Shown piece by piece: positions 1 through 4,501 of a DNA stretch of 5,429 nt (position 1 is its first letter; each line of letters opens with the position of its first letter). The DNA lies in the NCBI GenBank assembly GCA_003133205.1, contig PKWK01000063.1:1-5429 (forward strand), given 5' to 3'. A program made the position numbers and the translations under genes. Origin of the DNA: Granulicella sp. (GTDB taxonomy: Bacteria; Acidobacteriota; Terriglobia; Terriglobales; Acidobacteriaceae). Below the pieces are notes generated by a model. That model did not search any database. It was not told the origin of the DNA and saw nothing but the letters and a program-made list of their open reading frames with translations.

Positions 1-106
1 ATGAGTAGATCGGGCCGGTTACACCAAATCAAGCTTGACATCCGAAAGAGTCCTGCCGCGACTCCTCAGCAGGGGCGTTTCACAATTAGAATCCCAAAAC
101 AGCCGC
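1..106. other. Flank downstream of the decarboxylase, no gene seen
   Basis: This short stretch lies after the stop codon of the minus-strand decarboxylase. Reading leftwards, there is a weak stem of GAGTC and GACTC (positions 60-64 and 48-52) with a 7-base loop. It extends only through wobble pairs and is followed by TTTC. It could be a poor intrinsic terminator but is too weak to call. Plus-strand open frames starting at 1 and 35 run into the decarboxylase antisense strand and are best read as shadows. Confidence 0.4.
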
Positions 107-1618
107 CTACAATGCTTCGGTCTGAAGACTGTGTGGCCGCAGTTCCAGGTCCAGGGCCTTACCAATCCGGACAACGATGGGCAGCAACGCTTCAATATCT
201 GCCAGCGATGTGCGGAAGTTCACGATGCAGGCGCGCATCGCGAATTTTCCATGGACCACCGCGTTGGAAAGATAGGCCTCGCCGCTCGCCTGCAGGCGAG
301 TCATAAGTTCAAGATTCAGTTCGTCCAGATAGCTCGCCGCCTTCATGTCACCTGGATCGAGATCCGTGGGCACAAAGCGAAAGGTCGTAATACTGAGAGA
401 CTGGGTCAGCGCTTCAAGCTCGGCGTATCTCGGAATTCGTTCGAACAGGGCCCGCGCCAAGCGGATATCGTCGGAGATCATTTGTTCATAGCCCTCGCGT
501 CCCACCTCTTGCAGCGCGAGCCACACTTTGAGCGCGCGAAACCCGCGTGAATTCTGTGGACCAAGGTCAAAGTAATTCGTCGCTTCCACGCCGAAGTGAT
601 AGTAGACAGGATGATAGGCAAAAGCGGCGCGCAGCTTTTCCGGGTCACGCACCAGCGCGCAGCCCGCCTCAAGCGGCGCATAGAGCCACTTGTGCGGGTC
701 CACGGCCACTGAGTCCGCCTCGCGCAGTCCGGCGAGCGCATCTGGCGCATCCGGCAGCACCGCAGCCAGGCCGCCGTATGCCCCATCCACATGGAACCAG
801 AGGCCGAACTCGCGACAAAGCGAGGCCAACTCCGGGAGTGGGTCAACAGCCCCCGTACTCACCGAACCGGCATTCCCGACCACCAATGCCGGCCTGTCTC
901 CCGCCTCAATGTCCTTGAGGATTTGTTCCCTTAGCGCCGTAATATCCAGCCGCAATTCGTCATCCACGGGAATCCAGCGAATCGCCTCCGTCCCCATTCC
1001 CGCGATGTCCGCCGCCTTCTGAATCCACGTGTGCGTCTCTTTCGAGCAGTAAGCGCGCAGACGTGTCCCGTCCATTCCTTTGGTGCGCACATCCCATACT
1101 GCCTTCGCCTGCCGCGCAGCAAGAAAGCAAACAAAGTTAGCCATGTTACCGCCGCTGACAAACAGGCCTCCGCAATCCACGGGATAACTCAGCATCTCAG
1201 CAATCCAGCGAATCGTCTGCCCTTCAATTTCGCTCGCCATCGGCGACAGCAGCCATGCGCCAACATTAGGGTTGACCGCGGCGGCCAGTAGTTCACCCAG
1301 TGCGCCGATAGGCGCAGCCGACGAGGTGACGTATCCCCAGAAGCGAGGATGGCCATTGAACAGAGAGTGATCGAAGAGCAGGTCAGCGGCATGATGGAGC
1401 AATTGCGCCGGATCGGCACCCTGTTGCGGCAACGTGCGCTTGGCCGCGAGAGCCTGCCGTACAACCGCGGGAGACTCGGCCGGAGTGACGGTTCGTTGAG
1501 GAAGCGAGTCAAGAAAATCGGCGATGCGATCGATAAGCTGGGCGCCCAGCTCGCGAAACTCCCCAGAACTCATGTCCAGCGGTGACACGCGATGATTCAA
1601 GCCGTCTTCTTTATGCAT
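107..1618 (-). CDS. Group II PLP-dependent amino acid decarboxylase (aromatic-L-amino-acid decarboxylase-like)
   Basis: Cytosolic PLP enzyme of fold type I, expected to remove the alpha-carboxyl group of an amino acid to give an amine and CO2. The 503-residue length is complete for the family (about 480-500). Visible landmarks are: an N-terminal helical segment (about 17-60) like the one that swaps in the dimer; HPRFWGYVTSS at 90-100; SGGNMAN at 155-161, a cofactor-binding stretch; His196 in KETHTWIQKAADIAG, which stacks on the PLP ring in relatives; Asp278 in WFHVDGAYGG, which binds the pyridine nitrogen; and Lys310 in SVAVDPHKWLYAPLEAG, the Schiff-base lysine. NSRGFRALKVW (356-366) matches the SRRFRSLKMW-like block of animal DOPA decarboxylase. 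Tyr349 lies about where that enzyme has its catalytic loop Tyr332, which favours a decarboxylase over an aldehyde synthase. Aromatic substrates look most likely, but glutamate or cysteine-sulfinate decarboxylases are relatives and cannot be excluded. The ATG at 1618 is preceded by GGGG six bases upstream, a modest ribosome site; the next in-frame ATG (1573) has none. Divergent from cysK. Confidence 0.9.
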   Translation of the reverse strand: MHKEDGLNHRVSPLDMSSGEFRELGAQLIDRIADFLDSLPQRTVTPAESPAVVRQALAAKRTLPQQGADPAQLLHHAADLLFDHSLFNGHPRFWGYVTSSAAPIGALGELLAAAVNPNVGAWLLSPMASEIEGQTIRWIAEMLSYPVDCGGLFVSGGNMANFVCFLAARQAKAVWDVRTKGMDGTRLRAYCSKETHTWIQKAADIAGMGTEAIRWIPVDDELRLDITALREQILKDIEAGDRPALVVGNAGSVSTGAVDPLPELASLCREFGLWFHVDGAYGGLAAVLPDAPDALAGLREADSVAVDPHKWLYAPLEAGCALVRDPEKLRAAFAYHPVYYHFGVEATNYFDLGPQNSRGFRALKVWLALQEVGREGYEQMISDDIRLARALFERIPRYAELEALTQSLSITTFRFVPTDLDPGDMKAASYLDELNLELMTRLQASGEAYLSNAVVHGKFAMRACIVNFRTSLADIEALLPIVVRIGKALDLELRPHSLQTEAL

Positions 1619-1717
1619 GGCAAGCCCCAGCGGAATTGTATCCGACTGTGTTCCCTATTTGCCGCCGATTCTCGGGCGACGAGTGCTAGGATTGTGCGCA
1701 TCCAATGGAGGGGGTAA
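1619..1717. promoter_or_regulatory. Divergent promoter region between decarboxylase and cysK
   Basis: The 99 bp between the two divergent start codons must hold both promoters unless transcription enters from outside. For the decarboxylase, the minus strand carries TACAAT (1635-1640), a 5/6 match to a sigma70 -10 box, which would give a short leader; no good -35 is seen 17 bases upstream. For cysK, TAGGAT at 1687-1692 is a weaker -10 candidate, also without a convincing -35. No clear operator or riboswitch (for example an S-box or T-box) is visible. Confidence 0.35.
1707..1711 (+). promoter_or_regulatory. Strong Shine-Dalgarno site of cysK
   Basis: GGAGG, running on into further Gs, lies six bases before the ATG at 1718. 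It fixes the cysK start and suggests efficient translation. Confidence 0.8.
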
Positions 1718-2773
1718 ATGGGACACAGATACGCCAACATCCTTGAAACGGTCGGCAACACCCCGGTCGTAAAGATCAACAAACTCGCGCCGCCCGACGT
1801 AAACCTCTTTGTCAAGATAGAGGCCTTCAATCCGCTTGGATCCGTCAAGGACCGTCTTGCCCTCGGCGTGATTGAAGATGCCGAGCGGACAGGACGCCTC
1901 AAGCCGGGCCAGACCGTCATCGAGGCCACCAGCGGCAATACCGGCATCGGGCTGGCCATGGTCTGCGCGCAGAAAGGCTACCCTCTTGTCGTCACCATGG
2001 CAGAGTCCTTTAGCGTCGAGCGGCGCAAACTCATGCGCTTCCTCGGCGCAAAGGTCGTGCTCACTCCAGCGCCGGCAAGGGGTATCGGAATGGTGGCCAA
2101 AGCCATCGAACTGGCTGAGAAAAATGGCTGGTTCCTCACCCGCCAGTTCGAGAACGAAGCCAATGCCGACACCCATTCGCGCACAACTGCCAGGGAGATC
2201 ATTGAAGATTTCAATGGCGAGCGGCTCGATTACTGGGTCACGGGATTTGGCACCGGCGGCACGCTTAAGGGCGTCGCACGCGTGCTGGCCAAGGAGCGGC
2301 CAGAAACGAAAATCGTCGTCTGCGAGCCCGATGACGCGCCCATGCTGTCAAGCGGAATTGAACAATCACGCAACCCCGACGGATCTGCTGCCGCGAGTCA
2401 CCCCGTGTGGAAACCGCACCCCCAACAGGGCTGGAGCCCCGACTTTATCGCCAAGCTGGTGGGCGACACTATCGATACGAAGGTCATCAGCCAGGTGGTC
2501 CGAATTCCAAATGCGGACGCCATGCGCTGCAGCAAGGATCTGGCCCGCAAGGAAGGCATCTTCGTGGGCATTTCCTCGGGAGCAACCTTTGCGGGAGCAC
2601 TGCAAGTTGCGGCGCAAGCGCCCAAGGGATCGACGATTCTGTGCATGCTGCCGGATACGGGGGAGCGCTATCTGAGTACTCCGCTTTTTGCCGACGTTGC
2701 AGTTGACATGACTGAGGAGGAGCAAGAGATTGCACACTCCACTCCCAGCTGTTGGCTGAAGCCTGCGCAATAG
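1718..2773 (+). CDS. cysK: Cysteine synthase (O-acetylserine sulfhydrylase, CysK type)
   Basis: Catalyses O-acetyl-L-serine + sulfide to L-cysteine + acetate, the last step of assimilatory cysteine synthesis in the cytosol; a fold type II PLP enzyme. The 351-residue protein shows the expected motifs in order: ETVGNTPVVKI (10-20), NPLGSVKDR with the PLP Lys44, TSGNTG (71-76), the substrate carboxylate loop, RQFENEAN around Gln143, GTGGT (178-182), which binds the PLP phosphate, GISSGA (284-289), whose serine contacts the PLP nitrogen, and the C-terminal LPDTGERYLSTPLF (311-324). There is no haem-binding N-terminus or CBS-domain tail, so it is not a long cystathionine beta-synthase. It is about 30-40 residues longer than enteric CysK. 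Part of that is an insertion at about 212-231 before WKPHPQQGW, and part is a short C-terminal tail. An O-phosphoserine- or thiosulfate-using variant (CysM-like) is possible; the TSGNTG and QF motifs favour CysK. The start is set by a GGAGG site six bases upstream. A hairpin with a T run follows the stop at once, so it is probably transcribed alone. Confidence 0.93.
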   Translation: MGHRYANILETVGNTPVVKINKLAPPDVNLFVKIEAFNPLGSVKDRLALGVIEDAERTGRLKPGQTVIEATSGNTGIGLAMVCAQKGYPLVVTMAESFSVERRKLMRFLGAKVVLTPAPARGIGMVAKAIELAEKNGWFLTRQFENEANADTHSRTTAREIIEDFNGERLDYWVTGFGTGGTLKGVARVLAKERPETKIVVCEPDDAPMLSSGIEQSRNPDGSAAASHPVWKPHPQQGWSPDFIAKLVGDTIDTKVISQVVRIPNADAMRCSKDLARKEGIFVGISSGATFAGALQVAAQAPKGSTILCMLPDTGERYLSTPLFADVAVDMTEEEQEIAHSTPSCWLKPAQ

Positions 2774-2778
2774 GACCA

Positions 2779-2810
2779 GCGCAGAAGACGAGCGGACCTT
2801 CTTCGCTTTT
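2779..2810 (+). terminator. Probable intrinsic terminator of cysK
   Basis: GCGCAGAAG (2779-2787) pairs with CTTCTTCGC (2798-2806) with one mismatch and a 10-base loop, and TTTT (2807-2810) then CCT follows. It begins five bases after the cysK stop. The stem is moderate and the T run short, so termination may be partial. Confidence 0.5.
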
Positions 2811-2846
2811 CCTCGCCCAGCCTCAAGCCAGAGGTGCGTGAGGTGC

Positions 2847-2883
2847 CCCAGCCTTCCCGCAGCTTCTTCGCGGGAAGGCTGGG
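2847..2883. repeat. Perfect 14-bp inverted repeat (strong hairpin)
   Basis: CCCAGCCTTCCCGC (2847-2860) is the exact reverse complement of 2870-2883, with a 9-base loop. The stem has 11 G-C pairs of 14 and would be very stable in RNA or single-stranded DNA. No T run follows on either strand, so it is not a classic intrinsic terminator. Its place between two convergent genes (cysK and the DUF2905 gene) fits a bidirectional transcription barrier, a 3'-end stabiliser, or one copy of an intergenic palindromic repeat family. Confidence 0.75.
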
Positions 2884-3261
2884 ATAGGACGAACCTCAAC
2901 CTCAGGTTTTGTCGAGACTCCGATCTCAATTGACGCATCATCGCCGAGGCACGTTTCCAGCGCCGCAGGAAACCCCGTAGGCAGGATCGGTAACGGGAAA
3001 CGCCCCAGCATCCTCCGAACGGCCAACTCCCGCATGGTCGGGGATCGGGCACCAATCCGCCGATGCGTTCCAGATCAATCCTGCGAGGTCCAATGGCGCG
3101 GCTACGGGCTTCACTCCCGCGTAGCAGTATCGACCATCTCGTCCCCGCCAACACCTCCACGAACGGCTCCGCCCCGGCCTCCGCTACCTGCGACATCGCC
3201 GTCGCCTCCAGTCGCACCGTGGCCACGCCCCGGGGACGCCCCCTCATCGCACAGCATCTCT
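2884..3261. other. Gene-free stretch between convergent genes
   Basis: No frame here gives a protein I recognise. A minus-strand open frame spans it and continues antisense through the end of cysK. Its product is Arg-rich with low-quality composition, typical of a shadow or of decayed sequence. Other minus-strand frames are short, such as a Gly-rich 44-codon ORF directly after the DUF2905 stop. AACCT and AGGTT near 2892-2908 make only a tiny stem. It may be gene debris, but nothing identifies its origin. Confidence 0.45.
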
Positions 3262-3477
3262 TCACCGTCTCCAGTGCCCGATCGCCCACACCACCAACGT
3301 GAGCGCCACGCTCAGCAGAAGACAGGTCCCGAGCGGTGCGAACACCGTGACATTCTTACCCTTATAGGTGAGGTCCCCGGGCAGCTTGCCGAGCGGCAGG
3401 CCGAGCCTTCCCAGCAACATCACCAGGAGTCCCACCGTCACTAGGACCAACCCGGCTATGACCAGCGTGCGTCCCAT
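3262..3477 (-). CDS. DUF2905 family small membrane protein
   Basis: A 71-residue protein predicted to sit in the inner membrane with two hydrophobic helices (about 4-23 and 47-67) joined by a short basic loop. The segment GRLGLPLGKLPGDLTYKGKN (23-42) and the following Phe-x-Pro-Leu-x-Thr-Cys stretch are the hallmark of DUF2905, a family of about 70 residues whose function is unknown; in Firmicutes and others it can lie near ruvAB and queA, but that context is absent here. An upstream in-frame ATG (3546) would add 23 residues. I chose 3477 because AAGGAG lies nine bases before it and family members start with MGRxL. It ends converging on cysK. The 31-codon ORF upstream could be cotranscribed (37-base gap). 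Confidence 0.85.
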   Translation of the reverse strand: MGRTLVIAGLVLVTVGLLVMLLGRLGLPLGKLPGDLTYKGKNVTVFAPLGTCLLLSVALTLVVWAIGHWRR

Positions 3478-3486
3478 CCCGTTTTG

Positions 3487-3492
3487 CTCCTT
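3487..3492 (-). promoter_or_regulatory. Shine-Dalgarno site deciding the DUF2905 start
   Basis: On the minus strand AAGGAG stands nine bases before the ATG at 3477. It lies inside the longer reading frame that begins at 3546 and argues for the shorter, family-length protein. Confidence 0.65.
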
Positions 3493-3514
3493 GCCTCGCG
3501 GCATCCAGCGCTCT

Positions 3515-3610
3515 TCACCGCACCGGAGGATCTTGTGCTGCGCCAATCGTGCCTAGGACGCACGACGCTCTAGCCAGAACGACCGCCGACATCCCGAAGA
3601 TTCCGCGCAT
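3515..3610 (-). CDS. 31-residue signal-peptide-like ORF, possibly a gene remnant
   Basis: Below normal ORF cut-offs. The translation begins MRGIFGMSAVVLA and continues through a Cys/Leu/Gly/Ala stretch to GAAQDPPVR, then stops. It looks like a Sec signal peptide: basic N-terminus, hydrophobic core, Ala-x-Ala-like exit before Gln26-Asp-Pro. The core is broken by Arg14. GGGAG lies seven bases before the ATG, a good ribosome site. No mature domain follows, so it is either a very short secreted peptide, a leader upstream of the DUF2905 gene (37 bases), or the surviving 5' end of a lost exported-protein gene. A chance ORF is also possible. Confidence 0.3.
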   Translation of the reverse strand: MRGIFGMSAVVLARASCVLGTIGAAQDPPVR

Positions 3611-3647
3611 TTTCGCGCTCCCGCCAAAGGGCTCGCCCCCGACGCGT

Positions 3648-3884
3648 TCAGTGTAATCCTGCACCGGTGTCCGCCCACATTACCACATAGGATGTTTGAT
3701 CCGTCATCGCACACCGCGCTTTCACCCGTCGCTGGCGACTCCTCCCTTTTGACACGCGATGTTCTTTTCGTTCGATGTAGTCTACGGTGTTTCCAACGGT
3801 CTTCAGCTTCTTGGCGTCACTTCTGCGGATTGTTATGTTGCATTCCTGCTCAAGCTGCAAAGAAAGGAAAGTGCCCATGTACAA
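3648..3884 (-). pseudogene. Truncated acyl carrier protein fragment (C-terminal half)
   Basis: The open frame translates to 78 residues from a TTG. Residues 9-40 (3765-3860) match the C-terminal half of acyl carrier proteins: LQLEQECNITI aligns with the helix II stretch ALEEEFDTEI of E. coli AcpP, and SDAKKLKTVGNTVDYIERK with the EEAEKITTV...DYI stretch (helices III-IV). The N-terminal helix and the Asp-Ser-Leu motif carrying the phosphopantetheine serine are missing. Where the serine should fall the frame reads Glu-Leu-Tyr, and a TGA stop lies just before. The tail after residue 40 (about 38 residues, basic, then MTDQTSYVVMWAD) is unlike any acyl carrier protein and may be read-through. No ribosome site precedes the TTG or the ATG two codons later. 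The whole stretch lacks the N-terminal half in all three minus-strand frames, so I read it as a relic that could not carry an acyl chain. A diverged, serine-less short ACP-like protein is the alternative. Confidence 0.55.
3811..3839 (+). promoter_or_regulatory. Putative sigma70 promoter with extended -10
   Basis: TTGGCG (3811-3816, 4/6 match to a -35), a 17-base spacer and TATGTT (3834-3839, 4/6 match to a -10), preceded by TGT, which makes an extended TGn -10. Transcription would begin near 3846 and give an about 80-base leader to the small basic gene at 3926. It lies antisense inside the acyl carrier protein relic. A second -10-like box, TACAAT at 3880-3885, lacks a good -35. Confidence 0.4.
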
Positions 3885-3925
3885 TTCTCAGTTGCAGATC
3901 ATCTTCGTTTCTGAGGGACTGAATA

Positions 3926-4105
3926 ATGGCTAAGAAACAGACCAAGGCAGTTAGGAAGATCGAAAAGGCAGTCCGGAAGGCCGTGAAGAAGGGCGTCACC
4001 GAGGGCGCGGTCGAGAAGGCGGTCTCGCAGGGCATGGCTAAGGGCACCAAGAAGAAACCTGCCGCCACCGCAAAGGCGGATTTACGCGCAGCCAAGGCCG
4101 CGTGA
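3926..4105 (+). CDS. Small Lys/Ala-rich basic protein (histone H1-like composition)
   Basis: A 59-residue protein missed by a 60-residue cut-off. It starts MAKKQTKAVRKIEKAVRKAV and ends with a Lys/Ala-rich tail (KKKPAATAKAD, 42-52). It has 15 Lys and 3 Arg against 4 acidic residues, giving a net charge near +14. Residues 7-37 repeat a KAVRK/EKAV pattern that would make an amphipathic, charged helix. The tail resembles the Ala/Lys/Pro repeats of bacterial H1-like DNA-binding proteins, so nucleic-acid binding is an inference from composition only; no family is assigned. GAGGG eight bases before the ATG gives a good ribosome site, and a promoter-like sequence lies at 3811-3839. The frame remains open after its TGA for a further 396 bases including the next stop. 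I believe the gene is real because start, SD, codon use and product are coherent. Confidence 0.65.
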   Translation: MAKKQTKAVRKIEKAVRKAVKKGVTEGAVEKAVSQGMAKGTKKKPAATAKADLRAAKAA

Positions 4106-4153
4106 AGTTGTGAGGGGAATTTCATTCCGAACCCGCGAATCCGCCGATGCGCT

Positions 4154-4160
4154 GGAGGAG
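4154..4160 (+). promoter_or_regulatory. Strong Shine-Dalgarno site before ATG 4167
   Basis: GGAGGAG lies six bases before the ATG at 4167, an ideal arrangement. The frame opened by that ATG closes after 24 codons, whereas the long open frame here (ATG 4184) is in another phase and has no ribosome site of its own. Confidence 0.5.
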
Positions 4161-4166
4161 ACCGCT

Positions 4167-4241
4167 ATGCCCCTAAACCCCACATGGCCAGCACCCCGGT
4201 GCTGTCCGCCCCCGTCCCAGCGCACATCACATCTGCGCTAA
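4167..4241 (+). CDS. 24-residue SD-led ORF, possible start of a frameshifted gene or leader peptide
   Basis: Starts MPLNPTWPAPRCCPPP and stops at TAA 4239. It has the best ribosome site of the region but an unremarkable Pro/Arg-rich product. It overlaps ATG 4184 in a different phase, so it may translationally couple or feed that frame. A one-base backward shift at AAACCCC (4175-4181) would join it to the Ala/Pro/Thr-rich frame as MPLNPHMASTPV. It could equally be an incidental ORF. Confidence 0.25.
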   Translation: MPLNPTWPAPRCCPPPSQRTSHLR

Positions 4242-4501
4242 CCGCAACCGCAACCGCACCGGCACCGCTCGCGCAACCGGCGCACGCCGTCCAGGCCGCA
4301 TCGACGGCCCAGACACCAGTGCCCGCGTCGCCCGCAGCAACTGTAACAGCCCCCAAGACGGTACCGTCTGCACCCTCGGTCACACCGTTAACCGTGGTCG
4401 ATCCCGTGCCTTCACCTTGGAACATGACACCTCTGCCGTGGGTGGCTGGGTCAGCGAATAGACTTCATGCTAGTCGATCGAAATCTTGCGCAGCAGCTTG
4501 A
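4184..4501 (+). CDS. Ala/Pro/Thr-rich low-complexity ORF, uncertain
   Basis: 105 codons beginning MASTPVLSAPVPAH, dominated by Ala, Pro, Thr, Ser and Val, with AP/TA repeats (TATATAPAP) and no hydrophobic helix or signal peptide. The composition resembles disordered linkers (TonB- or H1-like tails), and no family is recognised. Third codon positions are mostly G or C, but the +1-shifted plus frame and the minus strand (86 residues, Gly/Ala-rich, 4165-4425) are also open, so coding status is ambiguous. ATG 4184 has no SD of its own. The frame is continuous with that of the small basic gene, separated only by that gene's TGA, and could be its extension. The 3' end overlaps the mreB 3' end by 32 bases, tail to tail. 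Confidence 0.3.
   Translation: MASTPVLSAPVPAHITSALTATATAPAPLAQPAHAVQAASTAQTPVPASPAATVTAPKTVPSAPSVTPLTVVDPVPSPWNMTPLPWVAGSANRLHASRSKSCAAA
4240..4257 (+). repeat. Three tandem AACCGC hexamers
   Basis: Three exact copies of AACCGC in a row, followed by a partial fourth (ACC). In the frame of the Ala/Pro/Thr-rich ORF they encode alternating Thr-Ala. A short simple repeat of this kind is prone to length change. Confidence 0.6.
4356..4369. repeat. 14-bp perfect palindrome
   Basis: AGACGGTACCGTCT is fully self-complementary without a spacer. It could be a dimeric regulator site or chance. It lies inside the uncertain Ala/Pro/Thr-rich ORF, about 100 bp beyond the mreB stop. Confidence 0.35.

Noticed and set aside
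35..550. Plus-strand 171-residue open frame at the window start
   Set aside because: Almost all of it is antisense to the decarboxylase coding region and it shows no motif.
1619..1717. Possible sulfur-responsive riboswitch ahead of cysK
   Set aside because: The leader from the candidate start site would be only about 20 bases, too short for a known aptamer.
1655..2176. 173-residue minus-strand open frame antisense to cysK
   Set aside because: It mirrors cysK codons, has no recognisable domain, and cysK is certain; a typical shadow in GC-rich DNA.
2366..3289. 307-residue minus-strand open frame
   Set aside because: Half of it is antisense to the end of cysK and it also overlaps the 3' end of the DUF2905 gene; the product is Arg-rich and not protein-like, so it is not called as a gene.
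3034..3444. Plus-strand 136-residue Pro/His-rich open frame
   Set aside because: It runs antisense through the DUF2905 gene, which has clear family motifs and an SD.
3850..4125. 91-residue minus-strand frame with hydrophobic stretches
   Set aside because: It is the antisense of the Lys/Ala-rich gene, whose AAG and GCC codons read backwards as Leu/Phe and Gly/Ala; the apparent membrane segments are an artefact.
4240..4257. Tandem hexamers considered as a CRISPR or iteron array
   Set aside because: Only three 6-base units with no spacers; a simple sequence repeat.
4165..4425. 86-residue Gly/Ala/Val-rich minus-strand frame downstream of mreB
   Set aside because: Low-complexity product made by the reverse of the Ala/Pro/Thr repeats, and no ribosome site; it is not an mreC start.
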